A stretch of DNA of 64,000 nucleotides from Ecdyonurus torrentis (GCA_949318235.1 OX439136.1:13456390-13520389); one strand, 5' to 3'; shown: positions 40,611 through 56,985, numbered from the stretch's first letter. Program-made: numbers and translations. Notes: a model not told the origin generated them from the sequence alone.

Positions 40611-42481
40611 CATAAATTGAAGTTATAGCAAATGAAGTCACGTTTTGTTGCATTTTTATGTGATTTTTTTCAATACAATACACTAAAAACAAAGTATTTC
40701 AATGAGTGGATTAAAATTAAAATTGCAAAGTTTTTTTTTCACCATAAGTTAAGTAAATGTTAAGTTAAAGAAAAAAAAATGGCTATTTAAAATAGAGAAA
40801 AAGAAAGGCTCACATCAAATTTTAAATTGAGCTTATTTTCTTTATTATTATTTTAAATTTTAATCCCCGTTACTCGTATCATATTAATTAAAATTATAAT
40901 TATTGGTTCTATTATACTGTATATGATAATCAATCACATATCGTGACTATTTTAATCGTATGTGCTTTGACTTTCAAAAGACATTAAAAAAAGTAAATGG
41001 TTAACTTTTTGAATTTTTGAGATATATTTAAACTTCTTGTATAACAATAATTAAAACCTTCCCTTATATGACATAGTACTAGTACTTTTTCTTACAAAAT
41101 ATGACGATAGTAGAAAGTTGTTTCAAAATATGAAGAGAAGAAGTAGAATGTTGCAGACAAGAAAAACGAAATGAATATCATATTTTAAACTCATACCGTA
41201 CGCTTTTATGCTAAATATAATTTATTTACATTTTGCACTAGCACGTACAGTACTATTATGCATACTTCACTTGTAGTTTTGAAAAGTGCTAGAATCTACA
41301 TTATATTTCTATCTTTTTATGTTCTTTTTAAAATGCGTTCCAGTTTTGTAAATCTTTATATATTTTTATAAATATATATGTACATTTTATCCTAATGAGC
41401 GTCATATTCATTCAGATACAATTTATATTTTTATCAAAAGGAATAAATTATAAACTTTTTTTGTATAAAAGCATATTTTATATTATAAAAATACTATGTA
41501 GTTGTAATAACACTTCAATAGCACTGCAATTTTTTGTTAACAGTATGTATGTACTTTTATATATTAAAGTTTTATGAGCACAAATTGGTCTCTCATTACG
41601 TAGCCATTCATTACTTTCGCTGATATGTCATTCATAAATCTTAATTTGAAAATAAAAGTTCTAAAAGCAACTTACTTAATATGATTTTTAATGCTAGCCC
41701 ACGCTTTGTCATAACATTATGCCGACATAATTGTGTGATACAAAAGTATAAACTTGAAAAGTGCATACTGATTGTGAGATCAATTGATCAAATCTTTTAT
41801 ACTCGTTCTTGATTGTTAACGTGACTATGATTATATTATGTTCTATATATGCTTTCGTATTTCGAGGACCATGTATAATTGTTTTAGTTTTAAACGAAGA
41901 CAAATAAATGAAAAAAAAAATCAATTATTAGACACGTTTTTTTTTTTTATTTTTTTTTTTATTTTTTACACTTTAAATATAATAACAACAGTATGTTCTG
42001 CAAACTACACACAAATATTGAGCCAGCTTCGATATTTTTTTTTTGTTAAGAACACCTGATCATGATGACACTACCTGTTTACGTCATTTGTATGTATGAT
42101 AATGGTTGATCACTGTTATTTCTTCGTTTAAAATTTTAGACCTGATTAGAATGAAAAAATAAAAAAATATACATGTTTAACAGCGACTCACTTTTATCAG
42201 TGAAAAATTTTTTAAATAACCATTAGCCAATGAATGTGTCTATTTTTAACGGGCAACCAATCATTGTTAAGGAGCCTCACTATACTTTACAGAACAAACT
42301 AACATAAATATAGTCAACAAAATATAGTTTTGCACCGCTGCTTGAATTAGTATTTAAATTGATTTATATTTTTATAGCCGTTGCATGATTATCTTATAAA
42401 TGTTACATCTATTATGCTAGTATTATCAATTACCATAGTATAATGACAATGTAGACATCTGACGTTACTCTTACCCTACAC

Positions 42482-42519
<38 letters not shown>

Positions 42520-44614
42520 AAATTTGTTTATAACATTCTTTTATAGCAGGGTAGAATTGCAGAAACTACAGGAACTTTAATTTTTAAACTAAGAAAATGT
42601 ATTCTTCTTTACATTATTAATTTGAGCAATAACAACAACAAAAACACTTTTTTCATTTCCATTTCATATGTGAATTTTATTTCTCTCTAAAAAAAAAATT
42701 TCCTATGCTATAATACCTTTCTTTATACAAATAGAATATCTCATCAAAAAGAAGAAGAAGAAAAGGCTGTATCATTTTACAATACAAACATTATGTTTTA
42801 TTTATTATAACTTATATGATAATAATATACCTTTCAGCAATTCAACAGAAAAAAAAAAAAAAAAAAAAAAACTGAATTTGTATAAATACAATGATGCAGA
42901 AAAAAATCTCATTAATTTTTTATATAAAAGAGAATCTCAAAGAATATTATTTTTGTTTGTGTATAAAATGCCCCATATACATAATTTAAGTTTATGTTTA
43001 TTAATCCTTTATACTTTTTATTGTTGTTGTTATTATTATCATTATTTTTTTTTTAGGACAACACAAAAGACTCGAAAAGTATTTTTTGTTTTCTTTTTTT
43101 GAATATAAAGTTTAGTGTATATCATGTTTATGACATTTTATTATAAACACTACATAGCACTCTTTTCTCTCTCTCTCTCTCTATCCTCATACTCAAAGTG
43201 TGGCAAAGTTATATAAGTAATAATATTACACAAAATATAACATATGGGATGTTAGGTTTCATTTCTAAGTTAAGTTCTCTAGAAATTCCTATAACTACTC
43301 TCTTACTGCATACATAATTATGTAGTTAATACAATATGTAGAAAATACTAGTGTCTTTTGAATGCACTTCTTTTTTAATATATAGAATGAGGTTTTCAAG
43401 CATAAAGTTAAATAATTCAGTGAAAGTACTTAATGTTCTCAAGATTGAATTTTTTTTTTTCAATTTTTTTGAAGAGTAGTTTTTTTTTGTTATAATATAA
43501 TTTTTGAAAAATAATTTACGCATTTTGATTTTTGACTTTCATTCAATCAAGAATTGTCTTTAACTTTTTAATTATTCTAAATCTATTAGAGCTTTTTTTT
43601 TTTTTTTTTTTTTGAAAGATATGAAATTTCAACAAAATGTATTAAAAATACACTGTTTGGTTTTGATAAAGATGTATTAGTTATTAAAAATAATTTGTTC
43701 ACTTATTGAAACATGCACTAGCTGTTACGAGAGTTACTCTGAAAATATACACTTAAAAAAAAAAAAAAAAAAAAAAAAAAACTGTTTAATTAAGAAACGT
43801 GTTTATATTTTTATGGTTCAAAGTTGCTACTTAAAATAGATAAACGCGGAACATAATATATTACACAAAAACGGGTTTAAATGATTTTCTAAATTAAGAT
43901 AATAATTCATGAGATTAATAGCATTAATTTATTATCATGTGGAATTTTAATTTTAGTAAATTGTACTTTCATAATTTACATTTTTCCAGCTAATTGGTAT
44001 TTAATTTTTAAGTTGTATAACAAATTTTAGTAAAAAAAATTAATACAAACTCTAAATTAAATTTGCAATTAAAAAAATAATTAACCATTAACATTTTTGT
44101 AATATTTAATAAGCACTACATTCCCTTTTTTTAATTGGTAAATTTGTAATTGAATAAAAAAGAAAAATGTTTAAAATTGTATTATCAATCATTACTATAA
44201 ACGGATTTAGAGTTAAAGAAAATAAAATTTCAATAATTATGTCTATGTGTTGATTAAATAATTATTAACTAAATAAAGTTACCACACGTTAAATATTTTG
44301 ATAACGGTAGCTAAAATATTTAAAAACAAACTAATTAACCTATGATAATATAATAATATTATTTATTTGTTCATAAAATATTAATCAATCATAATTAATT
44401 AATATTCATGTTATTATAAATCATTAAAAAAGTATATGAATAACATTTTATAATATATTATACATCAATATAAATTATCATTAACAAAGTATAATATAAT
44501 CCGATAGTTTTTATTTTTAATATGTATATGTATTATATCATTATTTTATTTAAGTGACATCAGCGTTCGTTCTATGTCAATGATCTTATAATATGAAGAA
44601 GAAAGAAACAAAAT
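40611..44614. other. Long AT-rich non-coding stretch
   Basis: Four kilobases without a recognised gene. Poly(A)/(T) tracts lie at 42486-42515, 42849-42870, 43592-43613 and 43755-43781, with a short (CT)n at 43164-43182. From 44100 to 44540 it is almost pure A/T with TTAAT-type words. Confidence 0.5.
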
Positions 44615-45113
<499 letters not shown>

Positions 45114-45372
45114 TAAACATTCATTTACAAGCAACAAAGAGTATAATGTAAAGGCCATCAGTTCTAATTAAAAAGAAAAGTCTATAGTGTCTAGGTGAAT
45201 ATAATTATACTTGTAACTTTAGCTTACGGGAATGTGTGACCAGCTAATTTCACAAAACTGAACGGAAGTAAAACATTAAATGGACACGAAGTAAAGACTA
45301 GATGAAATACAGTTTATAAAGTTTATAAAGAGTAAAAGTTTATCTATGAAATATGTAGACACGATCAAATAT

Positions 45373-45738
45373 TTAAGGTGGGATATTAGGTATACTGCGG
45401 GATTTGATTAAAAATTTGTAAAGAAAGAAAAATCTGAAATTTTGTACAGTGATATAGGATAATATAGTATCTTAAAAAATGTAAAAAAAATAATAATAAT
45501 AATAAAAAAATGGGGGGGGGGGGGGGCACCATGCTAGATTTTAAATTATGATTTTTTGAAGCTTTAGTCCCATAATAGCCCATGTTCATTTCAAGAACTA
45601 TTTTTCTCTTATCTGATGGCCATACGGGTTCTGAAAATTGTATCATAGGTAGCTGTTACTATTAACTTTTAAACGTCATCATAAAGTTTCCAAGTTTTCT
45701 TTTTAGATTTTGAAATACAAGCCATCTACAACCCTTAA
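45373..45738 (+). mobile_element. TTAA-flanked MITE, family P, copy 2
   Basis: TTAA at 45373-45376 and 45735-45738. It starts GGTGGGATATTAGGTATACT and ends with CCATCTACAACCC. A 15-nt G run (45512-45526) follows an A-rich tract. ATGATTTTTTGAAGC and AGCCCATGTTCATTTC match copies 1 and 3. The AGCTGTTAC...CATCATAAAG region is uninterrupted here, which supplies the empty site for the insertion in copy 3. Confidence 0.8.
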
Positions 45739-46019
45739 GTTATTTACTTTAAATTTAGCAATGCACATAAATTTTATGGCCATTTAGTATTTTAGAAATG
45801 GTATTAAAACTTCTTTTGGTACAAAAAACATTTTTTTTACTTCATTCTATTTTAAAAATTATAGTAATATTTATTTTTCTTGATATATATAAATAATGCA
45901 GAAAGAGCTGTGAATATAAAGTTTCCTTTTTGACTATTTCCGCACTAAGTCAGACACCTCATTATGTCAGTTACAAATGATGTAAATTTCAAAGTATAGA
46001 GCACCATAGAAATAGAGAC

Positions 46020-46023
<4 letters not shown>

Positions 46024-46062
<39 letters not shown>

Positions 46063-46079
46063 GGAGAGAGAGAGAGAGA
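46024..46079. repeat. (GA)n microsatellite
   Basis: About 56 bp with AAAG and GGG variants. Confidence 0.93.
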
Positions 46080-46180
46080 AACCTATTCATATTGACATTT
46101 AAATTCAATTTAAAACCCTTGTAAATTAAAGTGACTTTTCCAACAATTTTTACGTGTTTGGAGTTCACTTACAATTAGAA

Positions 46181-46268
46181 ATGATGTTCGTAACCCCTGC
46201 TCCCTTGCTCTAAAAAAATAATGCGCAATTCCATTTAAAAAGCATTAGGTGATCGTCATTTTTTTTTA
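46181..46268 (-). mobile_element. Truncated copy of the TA-flanked mini-element S
   Basis: ATGATGTTCGTAACCCCTG, GCGCAATTCCATTT and GGTGATCGTCATTTTT match, in order, the complement of 63140-63247. The distal arm is missing, so the inverted structure is lost. Confidence 0.65.
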
Positions 46269-48333
46269 CTGAGGTTTGAAATGAAAAAAAAAAAAAAATC
46301 TGTTGCCTGTTTTTTATTGTTTATTATTTTTTTTTGTCACGTGATAGATATTAGTAACCCCATCTCATTATGTTTATTATTTATATATAAATTAATGGTG
46401 TTATTATAACAAAGATAGGTCAATGGTTTTAAAATTGACGTCATACTCATTTCGTGGTTTTAAAACATGGTGTCTAATTTTATTATACAAATTCACGTGG
46501 GTTAGAAAGGTACTACGTGCGAATTTCAACGTACTGTTGTTTTAGGGTTTTATTTTTGTATTGCTAAAGGGGAATGAGTTTATACTTAACATTTTGTTTG
46601 AGGCTATATAATACTATAACATTAAAATACATACTGACTGTCTAGTGCAGCAAGTATTATTTTAGAGTTATAGGAATAGAAATACAAGTAAATTACAAAT
46701 TTGAGTGAGAATTGTAATTTACTTTACTAAAATTAGGAAAGTTTAATTATCAGCTTCAAAGTTATAAGTGAAAATAGACGAAAAATAATAATTATGGTGA
46801 TTGATAATAATGTTTGTTTTTTTCTTCTTCTATATTGTTTAAATCGTATTTAGTTCAAAATTATGCCATGCTTTATTCTGGTATTTTATGTATGATTGAA
46901 TGTATGTATGTAAAGTTCTCATATTTTCTGTTATTGTACCTTTAGAAAATATTTTAGTAGTGACAATTTATTTTTAAGGTTTAGAGACCACAAACCCACT
47001 TACTCCTCTGATTTCTTTTGAATAATACCATAATAAAGTACAAAAAATCGTTAATACTATAATACTGTACTATAATTGCAATAAATTTAATTTTATACTA
47101 CATGTTATTAAATCATATTAACATAATTTGCAGTTTTTTTTTATTATTATTATTATTTTTTAATATAATTATTTTTACGTTTTACTATTGACAATATATG
47201 AAAAAGTGTCCTTTTACGATTAAACATTTTTTTTTATTATTAAATATTAAACATAATACTCACAATCAGTGTACAGTTTAATAAGCATTCAACGGAAAAG
47301 GTAACTAAAGATTTACTCTTCAGACGTTTTTTTAGATTTTTTTTTATATGTATACTAAGTTTTTTTAAGATTTAAAGAGCTAACTATGAAACGCTGAAGA
47401 AACAACATTTATACTAACAAGTTTCTATTCAAACTCTTAAAAAAAAAAAAAAAAAAAAAAAAGGTTTGTACTGAAAAGTTATAAAAATGTATATATAGCT
47501 GAATAATTTGTCAAAATTATGTTTTCCGTGTTCTTTTTTCACTTAATTTCAAATAAATGTAAAGTATGTTGTTTTATAATTCTATTTTATTATTTTATCT
47601 TTTTTTAAAAAATGAAGTCAGGAAAATGAAGTCCGGGCCCTAGAGTGAGTCCACTAATATGTTTTTAATGCTTTTAATTGATTTTAATTTAAATTTTTTT
47701 AAAAAAAGTCTCACTGTTAACAACTTAACCATAAATGTTTGTGATATATTATGGAATTATTTTAATTTAATTAAAATATTTATTGTAAAGTTTCATTTTA
47801 GAAAGTGCGTTTTTAGTATGTAAGTTTGACTATCATTTCTCAATGTCTATATTTTGTATGTATACATACGTAGATCTTAACCTTGGCATACTGTATACAT
47901 TGTTTTGTAAAAACTGATTGTAGGATGAGAAACAAATTAATAAACAATTTTGAATTAAAAGAGTTTATAATATTTTTATTAATTTTTGTTATTTTTTATG
48001 AAAACATCGTAAAAATCTGCAATTCAATTTGAAAATTAACGTTGAAAAGCAAATCTTTGAAAAATAATTACAATTTGTATAAACTTTGGTATATATATAG
48101 TTCACCGGAAACTTAAGAATTGTAAATTAATAAATAAAATAGCATTTTAGCAAATCGCATAAATAAAATACGCGTATAGTGGTCGAAACACAATTTAACA
48201 ACTTTTACATTAAAATGCGGAAGATTTTACCGGCTTGTAAACCGGAAGTCACCCAAGAAGGGTAAGGTTATACTGCGACCCATCATATATATCTTGTTGT
48301 AAAACTTTTAATACTTGTGCAAACAATACACTT
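46269..48333. other. AT-rich non-coding stretch
   Basis: A TGACGTCA lies at 46436-46443 outside any recognised element, and poly(A) at 47440-47462. A short open piece (48180-48262) precedes GTAAGG but is open in two frames and lacks a good acceptor. No gene called. Confidence 0.45.
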
Positions 48334-48660
48334 ACAAAAGGAATAGACCAGAGAAAAACATACGCATTTACCACAAAACACTTGATGGGACTTACATATA
48401 AATAACTTTAGTTGGTCCCCGTAGCTCCGTAATCAGAAATTTCGATTTATGCAACCCCCATAACATTTTCATACTAATTTTGCATGTTTCTGACGTCATA
48501 AACACGAATAGTCACGCAAATTGCATAATTTACAGTATTTTCACGCTCTCTCGTGGGGCTACATTGACATTCTAGTAAAAATTTTCATTAATTTTAAAGT
48601 TCCCATTTCGTGTTTATTCATTAAAAAGCACATGTTATTTTATGTGGTCTATGGCTTTAA
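48334..48660 (-). mobile_element. MITE family M1, copy F
   Basis: TTAA at 48657-48660; the other end has decayed to TTACAAAAGGAATAGACC. It carries TGACGTCA at 48491-48498 and the family blocks in inverse order. Confidence 0.82.
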
Positions 48661-48744
48661 CATCAGAGTTATTAAAGTTAGAAAAGAATCGATACATATT
48701 TTGTGCAAAAATAACGAACATGCAAGTATGTGGTTATACTATAC

Positions 48745-49214
<470 letters not shown>

Positions 49215-49264
<50 letters not shown>
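49215..49264. repeat. (TA)n microsatellite
   Basis: About 24 units, bordering the second copy of repeat R1. Confidence 0.96.
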
Positions 49265-49267
<3 letters not shown>

Positions 49268-49269
49268 TT

Positions 49270-49525
49270 CATTTACGTTATAAGGCATCTGCGCATGATG
49301 TCATATTTAATGCGTTTGGACGCCATACTAGAGAAATAAATAACATTTCTCAGCATAGGACAATCTTCGTTCATGGCTATTTTCTTTGCAAAATCGGTTA
49401 ATTTTTTATTATTAATATTTTTATTACACACTTCAGATACTGTTTAATCCTATATTAACAAAATCAATGCTTTCAAAAATATTGCTTATTTATTATTTTT
49501 AAACTGGCATATTGAGTTATTTTTC
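49270..49525 (+). repeat. Dispersed repeat R1, copy 2
   Basis: It shares GACGCCATACTAGAG, AATAACATTTCTCAGCATA, GGCTATTTTCTTTG and the distal TTTTTAAACTGGCAT with 15595-15830. A small stem AGAAAT/ATTTCT occupies the same place as the AGCAATG/CATTGCT stem in copy 1. Confidence 0.55.
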
Positions 49526-49814
49526 ATGTTATTGCAGCCCATGTAATTGAGTTATCTAACAAGGGGTCAACTTTAACATGAATGGCATACACCTTATATA
49601 TACATAAAATATATATATACACATAATATATATATTATATGTATATATTACGTAAATAAAAGTTATTTTCCTGTACCTGTATCATTTACATGTACGCTGT
49701 GGATAATACAATACTTTTTTTCTTTTTCTTTTTTCAATTAAATTTTTTATTTCAATGTTTATTTTCCTTATTCTATTATTCAATATTTAATAAAGAAGAA
49801 AAAGTGATCATAAA

Positions 49815-49817
<3 letters not shown>

Positions 49818-49880
<63 letters not shown>
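49818..49880. repeat. (GA)n microsatellite
   Basis: About 31 units. Confidence 0.97.
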
Positions 49881-49882
<2 letters not shown>

Positions 49883-52091
49883 AATACAGTTTTTCTTTTC
49901 CTTTGTTTGCATTTTAAATCTAGAGTTTTTAATGTCAATATTAAATTTATTTCACCAATGATTGAACAAAATATTAATTATAATCAATATCTAATATAGG
50001 TCAATAAATATAATTATACAATATAATACTAATATTTATTTGTATTTTGAAGATAATATCATAGTATTGTATAATTGTCTGAAATGGATGTAAGATAAAA
50101 AAAATTCTAAAACCTCGTCAAAAGTTTTTTTGTTTTTAATTTTAATTGCAAGATTGACTGATTTAAATGAGACTATAAAATTTGAAAAAATTGCAACCAT
50201 GACTGTCAGGAACTGAGTAAATAATCAGTAACAACAATAATGTCAGAAGAAGAAGAAGAAGAATAAAAAAAAAAAAAAGCAATATTATAAATTTTAATAG
50301 GATTTTCATTTTCTTCTTCTTCTTTCAGGCTTTTAAAACAAAATTTATTTACCATATTTAATAGTAAATAAACGTTTTTATTTAGAATAAAAAATGAAAG
50401 GTTAAAGTTTAAGCCTGATAAAGTCTGGCGCTACTCTCTTGCACCTAATTTAATAATTTTAAAAATGGATATCTTACACACTCGCGCAGAATATTATTTA
50501 CCATATTATTTACAAGCAATGGCATTCGATTTGTGTCAGCTTTTGTATTTAATTTAAAAGTTGGTTTAAAATACTTAAAAAATAAAAACACTTAAAAAAA
50601 CTTCTTCACAAAAACAAAAAAAAAAAAAAATAAAAAACTGTAATAATTTTGTTTTATCTTATTTAGAACCTAACGATATACAAATTCTTTATTAAAAATT
50701 AAAATAGTGTCTGTAAATAATACATGTGCCCATAAGATTGCTTCAATTGGATGTACCCACTTTAATGACAACTTTTAATGAAGTAATGTTAATGTGGATT
50801 AAATTTCTTAATTAAATTTAAACTTCATCGATAGTATACCAATTTTTTGTATTGATGCATTATTTAAAATCTAAGATGAAAATGTTCGATACACTTATAC
50901 ACTTTATGGACTTATTTCTAAATAAAATATTAAGTGTATATATATTCTCAATTATAAATAATTTAAGTGAAAATAAATTTAAATTAAATTAAAATTCAAG
51001 TATATAAACTAAGTAATCACAATTAAAAGTTATCAATAAGATTATTTAAAATAATTTTTACGTTGTATGTTGATGCTATGCTACTAAAAAATATTGTAAC
51101 TGACTGTACTGTTAAACAGTTGGGTTAATTTGAGAGGTTGTACGCCTGATTTCGCCCAATAAAAGCCGTTAATTATTAGTATTGTTAGTCAAATTGTTAA
51201 CTTTTTTTTTTTTTATTATTATTATTTTTTTTTTACATATTTTATATCAAATAATGTGCTCACAAAATTCTGGTTTGTCCGCTCCTATCTTATACTAACA
51301 ATAAATTAAAATAATAATAACTGTTACTTGACATAACATGATGCTATACTTTACATTTTATTTTTCTTTTCATTTAAAGAAAGGCTGCTAACAGTTACTT
51401 TCTTTCTTGACCTATAAACTAATTATTATAGCAACATTGGCAAAGAGCCAAATTTTAATTAGATACATTAATTTAAGCAAAGAAAATATAAAACAGATGA
51501 CATCCAAAGCTACGTATATACCTGCATTCATATGTACAAGATTTATTTGCTTATTTAAGATGGTTGGGAAAATTATGATGAGTTACATTTTTCTAACTAC
51601 GTACTATTTACTGCAGCAAATTTTAATTAATTAATACCATAGATTCAAGTTTTCTTATTTCATTGACGTACGCGTACAGTATACTTTCTGAATTTCAAAC
51701 GCTTTTAAAAAAGGTCCTTGCAGTATTTAGGCTTATGTTAACCTCAGACAATGATTTCTTAAAATAAAGTATTATTAATAATATTTAAATTTAAAAATAC
51801 ACATCATATTTTATTATTAAATCAATTTTAAATTTTAAAATTATGTATTAAAAAAATTATACATAGTGATATATTTTTTTAAATATTTTTTTTTATTAAA
51901 AACCTTTATTATTTTTCAATTTAAAAACAAAATTTTACAGTATCCAGATATATTAAAAAAATGTTTTAAAGATTCAGTTAAAAACTTAAAATTTCATCTT
52001 CTGTGTAATTGCAAGTGTTCCATTGATTTTTAGTACTATCTTGTTATTATTAACTTTTTCATATAAATATATATATATATATATATATATC
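49881..52091. other. AT-rich non-coding stretch
   Basis: GAAGAAGAA near 50245 and TTCTTCTTCTTC near 50310 form a loose inverted pair. No gene recognised, including the 75-codon frame at 51407-51634. Confidence 0.5.
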
Positions 52092-52395
52092 TTAAAGGCA
52101 TACAAAACTTTGAACAAAAAAGTTGCGTGATATCCTAACAAACCTGAAAATCAACGTTGATTTGGCCGAAGTCATTGATTTCTAATTTACTTTCCATTCA
52201 CAAAATGCCACTGGCGGTCACTGACGTCACAGCTCGCTTGTTTTCACGCGCATAAACCGGGCAAGCTGTGACGTCAGTGACCGCCAGCGGCATTTTGTGA
52301 ATGGAAAATAAATTAGAAATCAATGACTCCGGCCAAATCGACGTTGATTTTCAGGTTTGTTCATTTTTTTTGTTCAAGGTGTTCTACGCCTTTAA
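52092..52395. mobile_element. TTAA-flanked palindromic MITE, family C, copy 1
   Basis: TTAA at 52092-52095 and 52392-52395 with ends AAGGCATACAAAACTTTGAA and (complement) AAGGCGTAGAACACCTTGAA. The arms pair almost fully: AAATCAACGTTGATTTGGCC with GGCCAAATCGACGTTGATTT, and GGTCACTGACGTCACAGC with GCTGTGACGTCAGTGACC. TGACGTCA occurs at 52222-52229 and 52269-52276. The loop near 52230-52265 contains GCGCATAAACCGG. Confidence 0.82.
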
Positions 52396-53843
<1,448 letters not shown>

Positions 53844-53862
53844 TTCTATCATTCTATCATAA

Positions 53863-54523
53863 CTCAAATATTATGAAATTTAAAATTTCCAAATTGCTAA
53901 TTTGTTTGTACTATTATTTCCGAACACAGAATATCAATAGTAATTACTAATTACTAACTTAAATCTACTCTTGGCAAAAATAAATATACGTATTAATTAT
54001 GCTAGCAACTTTTCAGCATAATATCAGCATATTTTTGTATGCTATACTGCATAATCTATAGATTATGCTTAATAATCTTATAGTTATAACTAAATATAAA
54101 ATAGTTTTAATATTATATGTTATACTTATACGTATGTTATGCAATACAGTATAATTACATATACTGTTCTAATTTGTTTTTTTACGTATACTGAATATGA
54201 AATAAGATACATATCATCAGAAACAAAAGAAGATTAGATTATATTTGGAATAAAAAGAAAAAACCTGAAGCCCGCATTGATAAATAAATATGTTATTGTT
54301 ATGCAATTTCAGCATCACTCCTAATATCGTAATGTACATAAATTACGTAATATATGTATGCTACATCTATGTTATTATAGCACAAATGTTACTAAATTAC
54401 AGCGCAAATAAGTTGTATGCTTTATGCTATATAATATTTATGCTATTTTATATATAAAAAATTAATAAGCAGTATATAACGTTATATAATTATGTTGCAT
54501 AAGTAAATAATGTTACTGAAATT
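53863..54523. other. AT-rich stretch rich in TATGC/GCATA words
   Basis: TATGCT, GCATAAT and TTATGC recur unusually often (for example CATAATCTATAGATTATGC near 54050, itself a palindrome). No gene recognised. Confidence 0.4.
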
Positions 54524-54582
54524 AATCTCCTATTATAAAGCAACTATGATGATTCATCATAGTTGCTTTATAATAGGAGATT
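54524..54582. repeat. Perfect 59-bp hairpin palindrome
   Basis: A 29-bp arm (starting AATCTCCTATTATAAAGC, ending ATGATGA) is followed by a single T at 54553 and then by its exact reverse complement. There are no mismatches. Confidence 0.95.
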
Positions 54583-56159
54583 TGATGATATATCGCATAA
54601 CAGTTTATCTGTACAGCATAATTAATTATTCAATACTAAAATAGCAATATTTATGCCTCAAGATATCAATTCGGCATAATTTAACGTTATTTATTCGATC
54701 CGTGCGCACTACTTAAACTTTAACTACGTGTATTTTTCTTTACTGTTGCAGTGTTCAAAATTATTATCAAAAAGTTATTTTAATATAACTATACATATTG
54801 TCATTTTAAATTATAAATTAAAGAGTTCTTGAATGTTTTTGGATACGGAAACTATTTAACAGTGCTATGAATTGCATAATTATAATCCTATATAATATAC
54901 TATTTGATATATTGTATATTTGGAGTTGAATATTATAACATAACACAATTTAAATATAAAGTAAATACGTAATACATGGCGTTTTAAATGAGCTCGTGAT
55001 TACTCATAGGTATACGTACAAAAATAAACATGGAATAATTGAAATCAAGATAAAAAAACATTTATTTTGAAAAAAAAAAAAAAAAAAAAAAACTAAATAC
55101 AAACAATTTGCTTTAAAAAAAAGCTTTGAAAATAAGTTAAAAAATACGTTTCAAATACATTTGCGATGTTTTTATCGTAAATTACTACATTTACTTCATA
55201 AAAATATAAGTTTAAACTATATAATAAAAAAAAAAAAAAAAAAAGGAAAAAAAGAAATTGAAACCTCGTTTTTTTAAAAGGTATAATGTATTTTTTTTTA
55301 TATATAATACAGTATAACTAATAATTATGCTGCAATATTTATAAATAATAACATAATTTATGCTATATTTTATATAGTGATCCATATATCATAATTAATA
55401 CGTTCTGCATAACTAATTACTGACTGAAACTATTTAATGAAATATATTGTATTCGTTTATAAATATTTTTGTAATCAATACAGTATGTACACCAGTTTGT
55501 AATACGATCAATAAAGAAATTGAAATTGAATAACATTTCGTATAATATTATTTTATTTGTATATTGAACTTACTATTTTGCTGTAAAAGTAAAGTTACAA
55601 AAAATTCCATTTTAAGTTTGAAATTACATTATGCTTTTAGTGGTAGTGAGTAAAGTGGTGCTTCTTGTAAAAAAAAAAAAAAATAATAAAAAAAAAAAAC
55701 GTACGCAAAATTCACATATAGTACTTAAACTATTTTTTATGCCAAAAAGTCACATATTGCAATTGTGTGTAATTTCATTGCTTGAAGAAGAAGAAGAAGA
55801 AGAAAAAAATGCAGTAAATTTGTAATAATAATATTAAACTACATTTGTTCTGTATTCTATACATTTATTCAATATTTTACTTTAAAAAAATTTTGACTTG
55901 AAATTTTAAAAGATCTTATTTATTTTTATCCGGCTCTTTGATCAACCATTTGATTTTGTTTTAACTGCCTTCAAAATATTTTTAATGTCACCAAATATGG
56001 TGTTAACGTTAACTATATACTTTTATTATATTAAAAAACATTACGAGACCAAAATTTGCAACCATGGTGATAACTGATAATAAATACTATAAAACTCACA
56101 TTCACCAGCAAAAAAAAAAAAAAAAAAAAAAGACGTTCTTTCTTTTTATATAATTTATA
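54583..56159. other. AT-rich non-coding stretch
   Basis: Poly(A) runs at 55070-55092, 55226-55245 and 56110-56131. GAAGAAGAAGAAGAAGAA near 55785. No gene recognised. Confidence 0.5.
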
Positions 56160-56456
56160 TTAAAGGCATAGGACACATTGGACAAACATGTCTAATATTC
56201 TAGCATACTAATATCAACGTTGATTTGGCCGGAGTCATTGATTTCTTATTAATATTCCATTCACGAAATGGCAGCTGCGGGTTTATGATTCGCGCGCGTG
56301 GATTAGTGAGCTGTGATGTCACAAACCCGCAGCTGCAATTTCGTGAATGGAAAATAAATTAGAAATCAATGACTTTGGCCAAATCAACGTTGATATTTAG
56401 GTATGTTAGGATATTATAGATGTACGATTTTTGTTCGAAATGTTCTACACCATTAA
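56160..56456. mobile_element. TTAA-flanked palindromic MITE, family C, copy 2
   Basis: TTAA at 56160-56163 and 56453-56456, with end AAGGCATAGGACAC. The arms CAACGTTGATTTGGCC and GGCCAAATCAACGTTG match copy 1. The core stem (GCAGCTGCGGGTTT with AAACCCGCAGCTGC) differs in sequence from copy 1 but pairs just as well. One TGATGTCA is present instead of TGACGTCA. Confidence 0.8.
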
Positions 56457-56603
56457 TTAAAATAACATTTCTGGACCGCGTATTTGTTATTTTCTTTAAT
56501 CATTATTCAAAATATAACAATGGGTATAAATCTTATTTGTCGGTTCAATTCATCTTGTATTGTCTTTTTTTTTTATGTAGCAAAAATGTTCAAAATATTT
56601 TTA

Positions 56604-56605
<2 letters not shown>

Positions 56606-56663
<58 letters not shown>
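56606..56663. repeat. (CT)n microsatellite
   Basis: About 29 units. Confidence 0.97.
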
Positions 56664-56666
<3 letters not shown>

Positions 56667-56985
56667 ATTTGAAAGTTCCTAAATCCTTATGACTTGAGTT
56701 ATTTTATATGTTTTAATACCATGAAAGTTTATGCTCTTGTGATTTTATTTTCTTGGATGAGTTCCATGCCTACTTTCTGGAAATATATGTCGAGCGATGA
56801 GACATTTTTTGGCACTTCTTTTGCTATACGATATAGATATATATATAAATAAGGTACCCTTGAATTTTTCTCGCTTTAATATAGTGGCTAAACATTAAAT
56901 AAAACGCATAATAAAATGAAGTCGTATAATATAAGTGATAAAATGTTGCATTTGTATTTACATACGTGTTGTAGTTAGAATTCTC
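56664..56985. other. AT-rich spacer
   Basis: Nothing recognised. Confidence 0.5.

Noticed and set aside
41709..41924. 71-codon minus-strand frame
   Set aside because: AT-driven composition, no motif, and no splice-site support.
48180..48262. Open segment before GTAAGG on the plus strand
   Set aside because: It is open in two frames, has a weak acceptor, and its CCGGCTTGTAAACCGG hairpin suggests repeat-like sequence.
51407..51634. 75-codon plus-strand frame
   Set aside because: No recognisable domain. Its length is not unusual for this many frames and this composition.
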